A stretch of DNA of 64,000 nt, from NCBI RefSeq assembly GCF_052055875.1, contig NZ_CP170508.1, forward strand, positions 2,170,001 through 2,234,000. The letters run 5' to 3'. Position 1 is the stretch's first letter. Each line of letters opens with the position of its first letter. Origin of the DNA: Methanosphaerula subterraneus. GTDB lineage: Archaea; Halobacteriota; Methanomicrobia; Methanomicrobiales; Methanospirillaceae. Shown here one piece after another: positions 16,613-25,780 of this stretch. The notes beneath the pieces were generated by a model, which saw only the letters and a list, made by a program, of their open reading frames with translations, had not been told where the DNA came from and ran no database searches. A program made the translations under genes and the position numbers.

Positions 16613-19578
16613 GGTCGGTCTGCCCTCCGTGTACCGGTCACGTCCTCAAAAGCAAGCAGGATCAACTCCTTGTCCACTCCTGTGGTGATGATCCGGCGGG
16701 CATTGAGCAGGAGTATCCGCCGGCCGATCGTCGGGAAGACGTGAGCGACTCGCAGGTCGTCGAAGGCTGCGTTTTCAGGTAGGATCTTCTCCAGCAGCTG
16801 CCGGAGTTCAGGGATGTCCCACTGGCCGTCTCCGAGCGTGTAGAGTTCGCGACCCTCGACCTCTCCAGGTGAGACCCGGAACGTCTCGAAGAATGAGTGG
16901 TTCCCCGACACGATGTGCATCGCCCTGTCGAGGACGAGCAGCGGCTCCCGTATCGTCGCGACGATCGCCTCGGCATAGGCGCGGGCTTCTGAGAGTTCCT
17001 CCTCCAGCCCCCGGAAGGCCGTGATATCCGTGAACGTGATCACCACACCGTCGATCCGGTTCTCGAGGGTCCGGTAGGGGGTGATCCGCACCGAGAACCG
17101 GTGCCCGTCCCGGACCGTGACCTCGGTCTCCGCCGGGGCAAGGGTCCGGAGCACCTCTCCGGCGTCCCTGAGCAGGTCCTGGTAGAAGAGGTCGGACGCG
17201 ATATCCGTGACAGGCCGGCCCACATCGCCGGGGAGCAGGTTGACCAGTTTGGTCATCCCGGTCGTGTACCATCGCAGATTGAGCCGGTTGTCGAGGAAGA
17301 CCGTCGCGATGTTGGTGCTGTTCAGCAGGTTCTTCATGTCGTCGTTCACATGCGAGAGGTCGGCGACCCGGCTCTCCAGCTCGGTGTTGACGGTCTGGAG
17401 TTCCTCATTGAGGGACTGCATCTCCTCTCTGGAGGTGGTCAGCTCCTCGTTGGTCGACTGGAGCTCTTCGTTGGTCGACTGAAGTTCCTCGTTGGTCGAC
17501 TTCAACTCCTCCTGCGAGGACTGCATCTCCTCGCGTGTGGTCTGCAGGTCCTCCTCGCTCCGCCGGAGTCGCTCCTCCAGCTCCAGGACCTCCTCGTGGC
17601 GCCTCGTGTGCCGGTCCCTGGCAGGCGCCTCGGGCGGGGGGGGGACATCGGCCAGGACGATCAGCATCAGCCCCTTCAGCGGAGCGGGCCTGGCGAGCTT
17701 CTGAACCGTGACGTCCGCATGCACCATGCCGCCGTCGACCCCGATCCTGACGCCCCGGAGGGCGACCGGCTCCTCCTGCCTGAGTGCCCGCCGGAACGCC
17801 CCTCCCAGCTCGGCATGCAGTCCGTCGCGGGCCATGGCGAAGATGTTCCAGTTGGCCTTTCCGGCCGCAGGCTCGAGGAACCGGCCGGTCCGCCCGTTGA
17901 TATAGAGAATGTCACCGGTATTGCTGGTCAGCACCGCTGCAGGTGCATACTGCTGCAGGATCACCTGATCGGCCAGTGACTGCAGGTTGATCGTCGGTCT
18001 CTGCGCCGGGCGTTGATCGACCGTGCCGGTCTGGGGGAAGAACGCTGTGGGGAACTCGATCGGTGCCGCCGGCAGAGGGGTCATGACCCGGCGGTACAGC
18101 CTGAGCTTGGAGTCGAGTGGCGAGAAGAGGTCCGTGAAGCCGCCGATGGACTCGGCCGTGCCGAGGACCAGCACGCCTCCCGGGTTCAGGGCGTAGTGGA
18201 AGAGGGGGATCAGTTTCCGCTGGATCTCAGGCTCCAGGTAGATCAGCAGGTTCCGGCAGCTCAGGATGTCGAGCCTGGTGAACGGCGGGTCCATGATCAC
18301 ATTCTGCGGGGCAAAGACCACCATCTCCCTGATCTCCTTTCTGACCTGGTATCCCTTCCCCTCTTTGACGAAGAACCGGTCCAGCCGCTCCTCCGAGAGA
18401 TCGGTCACAAGGTTCTCGGGATAGTACCCTGTCCGTGCCCGGTCGACGGCGTCCCGATCAAGGTCGGTGGCGTAGATCTGCAGGGTGCACTGCTTCGCCG
18501 GCGATGTCTCTCCAAGGGCCTCCCGGAAGACGATCGCGAGGGAGAATGCCTCCTCCCCGGTCGAGCAGCCGGCCACCCAGGCCCTGAGCACCATGCCGTC
18601 CGGCGAGGCCGCGATGAGGTCGGGGATAATCCGGCCCCTGAGCGCCTCCCAGACCGCAGGGTCACGGAAGAAGCCGGTCACACCGATCAGGAGTTCCTTG
18701 AAGAGCAGATCGAGTTCAGGAGGGTTCTCCTGCAGGAATCGGACGTAGTCGGTGATCCGGTCTATCTGGTGGATCGCCATCCGTCGTTCGACCCGCCGGT
18801 TCACGGTGTTCTTCTTGTACAGGGAGAAGTCATGCCCGGTGCGGGCCCGAAGCAGGATGACGACCTTGTCAAAGGCATCTCCTCTCCTGGGATCGACCGG
18901 AGGCTCCGGCTCGGTGATGATCGGCCGGTGCCGGACGAAGGCAAGGATCTTCCCTGGCAGGTCTTCGGCCGGTGCGACGATGTCGGCCAGCCCTCCGTCG
19001 ATGACGCTCCGGGGCATGCCGTCGAACTTCGCGGAGGCGGGGTCCTGGACGAGCGCGAGCCCTGCCTTCTCCTTGATCGCCCGCAGGCCGATCGTGCCGT
19101 CTGAGCCCATCCCTGACAGGATGACGCCGATGCTCTTATCCTGCAGGTCGTCGGCCAGGGAACGGAAGAAGAAGTCGATCGGGAGACGCAGCCCCCGGGG
19201 GGCGTGCGGTTCGAGCAGGTGCAGACTACGGTGGAGCAGGGAGAGGTCATGGCCCGGCGGGATGACGTAGACAGAGTCGGGCTGGATCGCTACGGTCTCT
19301 GTGACCTGGATCACCGGCATCGGGGTGGCACGCTGCAACAGCTCGGGCAGCATCCCCGGCTGGGTCGGGTCGAGATGCTGGACGACCACGAAGGCCATAC
19401 CGCTCTCCTGGGGCACACCCTTCAGGAACTGCTCGAGGGCCTCGAGTCCGCCGGCCGACGCCCCGATGCCGATGATGGGGAAGGTTTCGTCGACCCGGGG
19501 GCGGGTCGACTCCGGCATCGCATCAGACCTCGCCGCCGGTTCTTCATCGACCGGGACTGGGTCACTGTTTACGTTCAT
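16609..19578 (-). CDS. CheB-CheR fusion with coiled coil and PAS domains
   Basis: 989 residues. Residues 33-220 are a CheB methylesterase with catalytic S41 (GASAGG), H68 (VVQHLD) and D160 (SGMGSDGT). Residues about 240-500 are a CheR methyltransferase (VTGFFRDPAVW; WVAGCSTGEEAFSLA; DILSCRNLLIYL). A degenerate PAS precedes a strong coiled coil with repeated S-T-N-E-E-L-Q heptads at about 650-740; two PAS domains end the protein. No chemoreceptor, CheA, CheW or CheY is adjacent, so it likely serves a kinase pathway and not flagellar taxis. It is the first gene of a two-gene operon with the kinase downstream. Confidence 0.95.
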   Translation of the reverse strand: MNVNSDPVPVDEEPAARSDAMPESTRPRVDETFPIIGIGASAGGLEALEQFLKGVPQESGMAFVVVQHLDPTQPGMLPELLQRATPMPVIQVTETVAIQPDSVYVIPPGHDLSLLHRSLHLLEPHAPRGLRLPIDFFFRSLADDLQDKSIGVILSGMGSDGTIGLRAIKEKAGLALVQDPASAKFDGMPRSVIDGGLADIVAPAEDLPGKILAFVRHRPIITEPEPPVDPRRGDAFDKVVILLRARTGHDFSLYKKNTVNRRVERRMAIHQIDRITDYVRFLQENPPELDLLFKELLIGVTGFFRDPAVWEALRGRIIPDLIAASPDGMVLRAWVAGCSTGEEAFSLAIVFREALGETSPAKQCTLQIYATDLDRDAVDRARTGYYPENLVTDLSEERLDRFFVKEGKGYQVRKEIREMVVFAPQNVIMDPPFTRLDILSCRNLLIYLEPEIQRKLIPLFHYALNPGGVLVLGTAESIGGFTDLFSPLDSKLRLYRRVMTPLPAAPIEFPTAFFPQTGTVDQRPAQRPTINLQSLADQVILQQYAPAAVLTSNTGDILYINGRTGRFLEPAAGKANWNIFAMARDGLHAELGGAFRRALRQEEPVALRGVRIGVDGGMVHADVTVQKLARPAPLKGLMLIVLADVPPPPEAPARDRHTRRHEEVLELEERLRRSEEDLQTTREEMQSSQEELKSTNEELQSTNEELQSTNEELTTSREEMQSLNEELQTVNTELESRVADLSHVNDDMKNLLNSTNIATVFLDNRLNLRWYTTGMTKLVNLLPGDVGRPVTDIASDLFYQDLLRDAGEVLRTLAPAETEVTVRDGHRFSVRITPYRTLENRIDGVVITFTDITAFRGLEEELSEARAYAEAIVATIREPLLVLDRAMHIVSGNHSFFETFRVSPGEVEGRELYTLGDGQWDIPELRQLLEKILPENAAFDDLRVAHVFPTIGRRILLLNARRIITTGVDKELILLAFEDVTGTRRADRP

Positions 19579-19723
19579 GCAGGGTTCCCATCACTATATC
19601 ACGTTCATTTCTACCGCTCACATATATTAATGAGTAGGAATTGTGTACATTCCCCCTGACGGCCGGCACCACCCCCTTTCCGTTCAGGAAGCCGATGGAG
19701 AGGAGAGAGAAGATCTGAACCGC

Positions 19724-21166
19724 TCATGGCCGGATCAGTACAGAGATCACGCTCTCGTCCGGTCTCTTCAACGCGGCGGTGTCGCCGGCGTTGTTCCAGA
19801 CCGACGACCCGAGCCCCCAGAAGAGGTCGGTGGCGGTGTCCGTGCCGCTGCCGGTGTGGACGGTCACGGTCGACCCTGCCGCGAGCACGATGATCGGGAA
19901 GGTATACACATGCACCGAGCCCACATCCGAGATCGTGCAGCCCGCGAGGTCGACCGATGCCTCGCCCGTGTTCCGGACCGAGACCCACTCGTTCGCCAGG
20001 TCGAGGCCGGCGATCGCGAGCGTGTAGTCCGGTGCTGTCGTCACCGTGGGGGAGGGTGACGTGGTCGGCGTCGGTGTCGGGGTGATGATCGGTTCGTCGA
20101 TGATGGTGAAGAGGTCGACCACATCCCCGAAGTCCATATGGCCGTTTCGGTTGAAGTCAAACCGGGTCACCGGCTCGTTCGCCTCGATCCAGTCCATCTG
20201 GTTGAAGACTGCGACCACGTCGGCAAAGTCGCGCTGCTGGTTGCCGTTCACGTCCTCGAAGGTGCCGTCAAAGTCCGGATCGGTCGGCGGCAGTGAGAAC
20301 CCGGGGATCGTACTCGGGAGCTCCGGCCCCTGGACAGTCTCCAGGTGGTAACTCGTGCGGGTGGCCGTGATCCGGACCGTCCCGCTCTCGGCTGTTGTGT
20401 AGACATCGGCCCCGCTCTCCTGCAGCCGCTTCACGACGGCCTGGTTCGGGTGGTGGAAGAGGTTGAACCGGCCGGTCTCGATGACGGCGACCTCCGGGTT
20501 AACGGTGTTAACAAACAGGGTGCCCGTCCCTGTGCCGCTCCCGTGATGCCCGACCTTCAGAACGGTGGCGGCGACCGGCTCACCGGAGACGAGCATCCGG
20601 TCCTCGGTCTCGGCTCCGGCGTCGCCGGTCAGCAGAAAGGACTGGGTGCCGAAGACGAGCCTGAGCACGACCGAGTTCTCGTTCTGATCGGTTCCCCGGT
20701 TCGCCGGCGGGTTCAGGACCGAGACGGTCAGGTTATCGGGGTCGAGGGCGATCGTCTCGCCGGCGGTCGCCGCATGGGTGGGGATCCGCCGATCGGTCAG
20801 CAGGGTCCGGAGCCCGGTGGCCGTATCGGTCTCGGCCGGCACACCATTGCTCACATACTCGTCGACGGTCACGTTCTGGAGAACCTCGGGGATCCCGCCG
20901 ATATGATCGTCGTCGTCATGGGTCGCGACGAGATAGTCGAGCCGGGCGATCCCTTCGGCGGCGAGGTCGGCCGAGACGGTCGGGCCGGCCCAGGCTTCGC
21001 CGGCGTCGATCAGCATCGCCCGGTCGTTCGGGGCCTGGACAAGGATAGCGTCCCCCTGGCCGACGTCGAGGAAGGAGACGGTGAGGGTGCCGGGATCGTG
21101 GGCGGCGGACGGGATGATCAGCAGGAGAAGGAGGATGAAGAGAGAACACCTCACGGGATCTATCAT
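19724..21166 (-). CDS. Secreted ComEC-like metallo-beta-lactamase protein with dockerin-like and lamin-tail modules
   Basis: 480 residues. A signal peptide (about 1-22) is followed by an MBL-fold hydrolase resembling the C-terminal domain of ComEC (FLDVGQGDAILVQ; HDDDDHIGG as the HxDxDH metal motif; LLTGDAG; KVGHHGSG). At about 290-350 are two Ca-binding, dockerin-like EF loops (DVNGNQQRDFADVV; DFNRNGHMDFGDVV). A Thr/Pro linker leads to a C-terminal lamin-tail-like beta domain. Bacterial ComEC MBL domains degrade single-stranded DNA during uptake, so an extracellular nuclease or phosphodiesterase is a reasonable guess. The dockerin-like module recurs in the protein at 60207. Confidence 0.88.
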   Translation of the reverse strand: MIDPVRCSLFILLLLLIIPSAAHDPGTLTVSFLDVGQGDAILVQAPNDRAMLIDAGEAWAGPTVSADLAAEGIARLDYLVATHDDDDHIGGIPEVLQNVTVDEYVSNGVPAETDTATGLRTLLTDRRIPTHAATAGETIALDPDNLTVSVLNPPANRGTDQNENSVVLRLVFGTQSFLLTGDAGAETEDRMLVSGEPVAATVLKVGHHGSGTGTGTLFVNTVNPEVAVIETGRFNLFHHPNQAVVKRLQESGADVYTTAESGTVRITATRTSYHLETVQGPELPSTIPGFSLPPTDPDFDGTFEDVNGNQQRDFADVVAVFNQMDWIEANEPVTRFDFNRNGHMDFGDVVDLFTIIDEPIITPTPTPTTSPSPTVTTAPDYTLAIAGLDLANEWVSVRNTGEASVDLAGCTISDVGSVHVYTFPIIVLAAGSTVTVHTGSGTDTATDLFWGLGSSVWNNAGDTAALKRPDESVISVLIRP

Positions 21167-21299
21167 GAGGTGGGTGGTTGTGTAGTGGAGATGAAAGGGG
21201 TTTCGATTCGTGCCCGCCGTCGACTATAGAGTGGTCACGTGCACGGTGAATTCGTCATCCTTTTCCCTGTTCGTTTCCCAATCGGTGGTGAGTGCAATC

Positions 21300-21707
21300 A
21301 TGGATATACAACAACGCAATGAGGACGTGATCGCGACCATCCAGGCGATGAACCGGTGCTGGACCGAAGGGTGGCATGAAGACGAGTTCAGGCAGCACCT
21401 CCATCCCGACGTGGTGGCCATCGTCCCGACGACTCCCGGCAGGCTCGAAGGGCGGGATGCCTATGTTGCCGGGTGGCGGGGATTTTGTGAGGCCGCAGAG
21501 ATCCTTGATTGGAGGGAGACCGATCATCGGATCCAGGTCTATGCCGGCGGGAAGAGTGCCGTGGTCACGTATCTCTTCTCCATCACGTTTGTGATGGGAG
21601 GGCAGCAGCAGACCATGCAGGGCAGGGACATGTTCTTCCTCGTGAAAGAGGGGCAGCATTGGCTGATCGTGGCCGACCAGTACTCACCCGAACCGATGCA
21701 GTTCTGA
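21300..21707 (+). CDS. SnoaL-like/NTF2-fold protein
   Basis: 135 residues. MNRCWTEGWHEDEFRQHLHPDVVAIVP, RLEGRDAYVAGWRGF and HWLIVADQYSPEPM follow the NTF2-like (SnoaL or DUF4440-type) pattern of a small cone-shaped domain that binds or isomerises a ligand. No catalytic residue set can be assigned. The ATG at 21300 is preceded by GGTGGTGAG; in-frame codons upstream show no family similarity. It stands alone between the secreted MBL gene (opposite strand) and the DUF998 gene. Confidence 0.8.
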   Translation: MDIQQRNEDVIATIQAMNRCWTEGWHEDEFRQHLHPDVVAIVPTTPGRLEGRDAYVAGWRGFCEAAEILDWRETDHRIQVYAGGKSAVVTYLFSITFVMGGQQQTMQGRDMFFLVKEGQHWLIVADQYSPEPMQF

Positions 21708-21768
21708 TCGTCCCGGCCGCCGGCCACAAAACAGCACCCCTTCACCCTGCCGCCCCCCCACCTCAATG

Positions 21769-21788
21769 AAGAACGAATAAATACGCCC
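21769..21788 (+). promoter_or_regulatory. Promoter of DUF998 copy 1 (identical 20-mer at 29172)
   Basis: AAGAACGAATAAATACGCCC contains a TATA-like GAATAAATAC centred about 29 nt before the ATG at 21806, so the transcript is probably almost leaderless. The same 20 bases occur before the second copy of the gene at 29172-29191. Confidence 0.55.
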
Positions 21789-21805
21789 TGCACCTTCTGA
21801 TTGCT

Positions 21806-22435
21806 ATGGCCGATCTCGACGGATCCCCCACGCTCCAGCAGTACCTCGCCATCGCCGGCTCGTTGCTGCTGATCGGCGGTATGATTGCCTTCCTCGGCAT
21901 CATCACCGCCGAGGCCCTGTACCCCGGCTACAGCACGTCGCAGAACCAGATCAGTGATCTGGGCGGCACCGAGCCCCCGGAGAGCATCATCCTCGAGCCC
22001 TCTGCCACCATCTTCGACGCCGTGATGGTGCTGCTCGGGCTGCTGACCCTCGGGGCGTCCGTCTGCCTGCACCGGGCCTACGACGACCCGGTGGTCACCA
22101 TCCCGCTCGCCCTGCTCGGCCTCGGTCTGACCGGTGTCGGCGTCTTCAACGGAAGTTTCGGTACCACCCACGCCCTCTTCGCCCTGCTCACCTTCATCGC
22201 CGGCGGGCTGTCGGCGATCGCGGCGGCCCGGGTGGAACGGTCGCCGCTCTGTTACATCTCGGTGATCCTGGGTGCCATCTCCCTGATCACCCTCGTCACC
22301 TACCTGGTCCTCGGGATGTCAGGGCCGCTCGCCTTCCTCGGCATCGGCGGGATGGAGCGGTGGGTGGCCTACCCGCTCCTGCTCTGGCTGCTCGTCTTCG
22401 GGGGCTACCTGCTCGGACAATCACACCCGGCGTGA
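21806..22435 (+). CDS. DUF998 family membrane protein, copy 1
   Basis: 209 residues with about six hydrophobic helices. The segment EALYPGYSTSQNQISDLGG after helix 1 is the DUF998 signature; the family has no proven role. The second copy at 29285 is very similar over its length except for the frameshifted N terminus. A PAT-like acetyltransferase and a sensor kinase follow on the same strand, and this three-gene order is also repeated in copy 2, so the genes probably work together. Confidence 0.88.
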   Translation: MADLDGSPTLQQYLAIAGSLLLIGGMIAFLGIITAEALYPGYSTSQNQISDLGGTEPPESIILEPSATIFDAVMVLLGLLTLGASVCLHRAYDDPVVTIPLALLGLGLTGVGVFNGSFGTTHALFALLTFIAGGLSAIAAARVERSPLCYISVILGAISLITLVTYLVLGMSGPLAFLGIGGMERWVAYPLLLWLLVFGGYLLGQSHPA

Positions 22436-22528
22436 CGAGAAGCAGCGCCGGCCGGCCCCTGACGGGGGTCGTGCGGAGACAGAGACATAATGGTTTTACC
22501 CGCGTATCTTCAACAGAGCACAGAGCGT

Positions 22529-23032
22529 ATGACAGCAGAACCAGCCTACCAGTTCACCCCGATCACAGCCACCGACGGCCCGGCCCTGACCGGGATCTTC
22601 AACCACTACATCGAGCAGAGCGACGCGGCATTTCTTGAAGACCCCGTCTCCCCAGCATTCTTCGAACGATTACTTCCGTATCTGAAGATATACCCCTCGG
22701 TCGCCGTCCGCGACGATCAGGGAACCCTGGTCGGCTTCGGGATGCTCCGGCCCCACAACCAGATGCCGGCCTTCCGGCACACCGCCGAGATCACCTGCTT
22801 CATCAGCCCTGACCGGACCGGGCAGGGGATCGGCAGCCGGATGCTCGAGCACCTGGAGGCGGAAGGGAGGAAGGCCGGGATCCAGAACATCCTCGCCTGT
22901 ATCTCCTCGAAGAACGAGGGGAGTATCAGGTTTCACGCCCGCGCCGGGTTCACCGAAGTGGGACGGTTCAAGAACGCCGGCAAAAAGTGGGGGGCGTTCT
23001 TCGACACGGTCTGGATGCAGAAGGAGATCTGA
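22529..23032 (+). CDS. PAT-like GNAT N-acetyltransferase, copy 1
   Basis: 167 residues. ITATDGPALTGIFNHYIEQS, AFLEDPVSPAFF, and the acetyl-CoA motif A CFISPDRTGQGIGSRML are typical of the phosphinothricin acetyltransferase-like GNAT group. The C terminus ends VGRFKNAGKKWGAFFDTVWMQKEI-like, with the family's KxG..FDTVWMQ pattern. The substrate is probably a small amine or amino-acid analogue. The start at 22529 is set by alignment with the paralogue at 29963; no ribosome site is visible, so translation may be leaderless or coupled to DUF998. Confidence 0.9.
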   Translation: MTAEPAYQFTPITATDGPALTGIFNHYIEQSDAAFLEDPVSPAFFERLLPYLKIYPSVAVRDDQGTLVGFGMLRPHNQMPAFRHTAEITCFISPDRTGQGIGSRMLEHLEAEGRKAGIQNILACISSKNEGSIRFHARAGFTEVGRFKNAGKKWGAFFDTVWMQKEI

Positions 23033-23176
23033 TCTCCTGCGATGACCGGACCGGTCGAGAAGAACGAACCGATATCAGTACATGCCGGGTGATCCCGGGA
23101 ATGATACCATGACCAGAGAGAACGTGCCCGGGGTTGATGGATCGGTGGGAGAGTACCGGCCGGCGGCAGAGACTGG

Positions 23177-25057
23177 GTGCCGGGGGAATCCGTGAATCGC
23201 TCTGTTCTGAGGCTTGATGGGTTCCTGGACGCCGCCCTCCTCGTCACCACCATGGGAGTGCTCCTGGTGAACGGTCTTGGCCTGACCGCCGGGATCACGG
23301 CCGTTCTCCCCCACCTCCTGTACATCCCGGTGGTGATCGGCGCCTACCGGTTCCCGCGATGGGGGACGGCCGCAGCCGGGTCCATCGGAGGGGTCTACCT
23401 GCTGATGGTCCTCCTGACCGCCGGCGGGTCGTCTGGCCTGCTCGTCGAGGCGCTGGTCCGGGTCGGTCTGCTGATCATCATCGGGTGGCTGGTCGCCCGG
23501 CTCACCCGCCGGCTCCATGAACAGGAGGACCTCTACCGGGGGCTCTTCGATCACTCGGAGGGGGGGAGCCTCCTGATCGCCGGCACCGGGGCCGGGCGGG
23601 TCGTCGAGGAGGTCAACTGGAAGGCCGCCTCCCTCGTCGGCAGGAAGCGTTCGGCAGTTCGGGGCGGCCCCCTCACCGCGTTCTGGGAGCCGGAGGAGGA
23701 GTCGGCCTTCTTCTCCCGCCTCTCCCGGGAAGGAGCGGTGTACGAGACCGAGACGACCTTCTCCCTGCCCGACGGCGCCCCCCTGATCGTCAAGGTCTCC
23801 GCCGCCTCCCTCCCCGGCGGCCGGGTGATCCTCACCTTCTTCGATATCACGGCCCGCGTCCGCGCCGAACAGGCCGTCAAGACCGCCAACGATAAACTGA
23901 ACCTCCTCTCCCGTATCTCAGCCGATCACCTGCAGCGGACCGTCGACGAGATCCGGGCGACGGTCGACGAGGCGGCTGCAGAGGGCGGCGGTGCCGGGGT
24001 TCAGGCATACTTTGGGCGTATCCGGACTCTCGCTGCGACCGTGTCGCGACAGCTCGTCCTCACCGAGTCCTACAAGAACCTCGGGACCTCCCCGCCGGTC
24101 TGGCAGAACGTCCAGCGGACACTCGAGTCCGTTCACCTGCCGGCAGATGCCGGCACCGCCCGGGTCCGGTTCTGGGCCGAACGGCTCGAGCTCTCTGCAG
24201 ACCCCCTCCTTGTCGACGTCCTCGCCCACCTGGTCAGGAACCCGTTCCGGTTCGCCACCCCGGTGACCGAGGTCCTTGTCCGGTACCAGGAGACCGGTGA
24301 CGGGCTCGACCTCTCGGTGGAGGACGACGGTCAGGGCGTCTCGACCGGCGAGAAGAGGCGGATCTTCGAGTACGATGCTGGGGAGCACGCCGGGATCGGC
24401 CTCTTCATCTGCCGGCAGATCCTCGAGGTGACCGGGATCACCATCGAGGAGGTCGGGACGGAGGGGAGCGGGGCACGGTTTGTGGTCCATGTGCCGCCCG
24501 GGAGGTACCGGATCGAAGGGGGTGAGGACGCCCCTGCGGCCCCGCTCTCATCCGGGCCGGCACCCCTCGGAGTCCGGGACACCGCCGGTCTTTCGGTGCG
24601 GGAACTCTCCTCTGCGGAGTTCCCGATCGCAGAGGCGGTCTGGGTCGATTACCACCAGATGAAGGGCGACCCCCGGACGGACCGGGTCTTTGCAGCGTTC
24701 CTGGACGGCCAGGTGGTCTCCCTTGCCCGGTGCCGGCGTCATCCGGACGGGCTCGAGGTGGATGGCGTCTTCACACCGGTCGTCCACCGGGGTCACGGGT
24801 ATGCCCATGCCGTGGTGTCGGCCCTTGTCGAGGCCTGCGGGCGCGATCTCCTCTTTATGTACGCCGTCCGGGACCTCACCGGGTTCTACGCCCGGTACGG
24901 GTTTGCGCCGATCGATGAGCATCACCTCCCGCCCACGATCCGGGAACGGTATGCCTGGGCCCAGGGGCAGATGGAGGGGGCGAACGTCTGCCCGATGAGA
25001 CGGGACCCCCCGGGATCACCGGTCCCGGTCACCTGGCCGGTCGTTGCGTCGCTCTGA
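23177..25057 (+). CDS. Membrane PAS sensor kinase-like protein fused to a C-terminal GNAT acetyltransferase
   Basis: 626 residues. N-terminal membrane helices cover about 10-115 and a PAS domain about 118-230. A HisKA-like helix follows, where the expected R-H-D of relatives reads A-D-H (NLLSRISADHLQ), so the acceptor His is shifted by one. The HATPase at about 345-455 has an altered N box (HLVRNPFRF) but keeps EDDGQGV and GIGLFICRQIL. From about 472 to 612 comes a GNAT domain with CoA motif VHRGHGYAHAVV and YAVRDLTGFYARYGF. The GTG at 23177 is used; a GTG at 23192 with GGGGG upstream is an alternative. The C terminus overlaps the convergent gene by 42 nt. Confidence 0.88.
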   Translation: MPGESVNRSVLRLDGFLDAALLVTTMGVLLVNGLGLTAGITAVLPHLLYIPVVIGAYRFPRWGTAAAGSIGGVYLLMVLLTAGGSSGLLVEALVRVGLLIIIGWLVARLTRRLHEQEDLYRGLFDHSEGGSLLIAGTGAGRVVEEVNWKAASLVGRKRSAVRGGPLTAFWEPEEESAFFSRLSREGAVYETETTFSLPDGAPLIVKVSAASLPGGRVILTFFDITARVRAEQAVKTANDKLNLLSRISADHLQRTVDEIRATVDEAAAEGGGAGVQAYFGRIRTLAATVSRQLVLTESYKNLGTSPPVWQNVQRTLESVHLPADAGTARVRFWAERLELSADPLLVDVLAHLVRNPFRFATPVTEVLVRYQETGDGLDLSVEDDGQGVSTGEKRRIFEYDAGEHAGIGLFICRQILEVTGITIEEVGTEGSGARFVVHVPPGRYRIEGGEDAPAAPLSSGPAPLGVRDTAGLSVRELSSAEFPIAEAVWVDYHQMKGDPRTDRVFAAFLDGQVVSLARCRRHPDGLEVDGVFTPVVHRGHGYAHAVVSALVEACGRDLLFMYAVRDLTGFYARYGFAPIDEHHLPPTIRERYAWAQGQMEGANVCPMRRDPPGSPVPVTWPVVASL

Positions 25058-25780
25058 CCGGGTGACCAGCCCGAGGCCGGCGAGGGCCTCTCTGGTCGCC
25101 GGACAGGCCGGGGGTGTGCCGGCACCCGCCCCGGCCCTCGCCCCCGCCTCCAGGTCCCTGACGAGGCGGGAGAGGTCCTGCATGGTGTCGATGTCGGGGC
25201 AGGAGGGGAGCAGGACGGTAATCATCCCCTCCCGTTCCGCCTGCTCAAGGGTCTTTGAGAGCACACCGGAGGTGCTCCAGGGAATCCCGGCGAAGAGGGC
25301 CGGGACATGAGCACAGGTCCCGATCAGGTAGTACCCCCCGTCGTCGCAGGGGCCGAGCACCAGGTCGGCGTGATCGAGGGAGGCGAAGGCGAGCGAAAGG
25401 TGCTCCGGGTCCATCCCGGGAACGTCGCTGGCGACGATCAGCACCTGTTCAAACCCCGACGAGAAGAGCTGGTTCGAGACCCGGGCGAGGCGGGTCCCCA
25501 GGTCTCCGGACCCCTGGGGGATGCACGCCATCCCGGAAGGTGCACGGTCTCTAAAGAACGCTCCGGCCTTGTCGGGATCGCAGGCGATGAACCCCTTCAC
25601 GCCAGTTCCCGCAACCAGGGCGAGGGTGTCGGTGAGGAACGCCCCGTAGAGATCTGCGGCCTCCCGGGGGGAGAGCGGGGGGCAGAGCCGGGTCTTGACC
25701 CTCCCCGGCGCCGGCTCCTTTGCCATGACAGCGATGGCCCGTCGGACGGAGATCAGGGGCCGGCCTTCCGTGCGATCCAT
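25016..25780 (-). CDS. rSAM/selenodomain-associated transferase 1 (TIGR04282, DUF2064 type)
   Basis: 254 residues. AIAVMAKEPAPGRVKTRLCPPL at the N terminus is the nucleotide-sugar binding loop of the family, ASDVPGM is the metal-binding DxP, and LGPCDDGGYYLIG is the diagnostic glycine-rich motif. The family is related to CofC and glycosyltransferase-A folds and is found with radical SAM proteins, including arsenosugar clusters. The last 50 residues are Ala/Arg-rich and low in similarity. The ATG at 25780 keeps the first beta strand and overlaps the methyltransferase stop by 28 nt. Last gene of the radical SAM operon. Confidence 0.9.
   Translation of the reverse strand: MDRTEGRPLISVRRAIAVMAKEPAPGRVKTRLCPPLSPREAADLYGAFLTDTLALVAGTGVKGFIACDPDKAGAFFRDRAPSGMACIPQGSGDLGTRLARVSNQLFSSGFEQVLIVASDVPGMDPEHLSLAFASLDHADLVLGPCDDGGYYLIGTCAHVPALFAGIPWSTSGVLSKTLEQAEREGMITVLLPSCPDIDTMQDLSRLVRDLEAGARAGAGAGTPPACPATREALAGLGLVTRSERRNDRPGDRDR

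Noticed and set aside
17400..17530. Short tandem DNA repeat or CRISPR-like array
   Set aside because: The repeated units encode the S-T-N-E-E-L-Q heptads of the coiled coil in the CheB-CheR protein; no spacer pattern exists.
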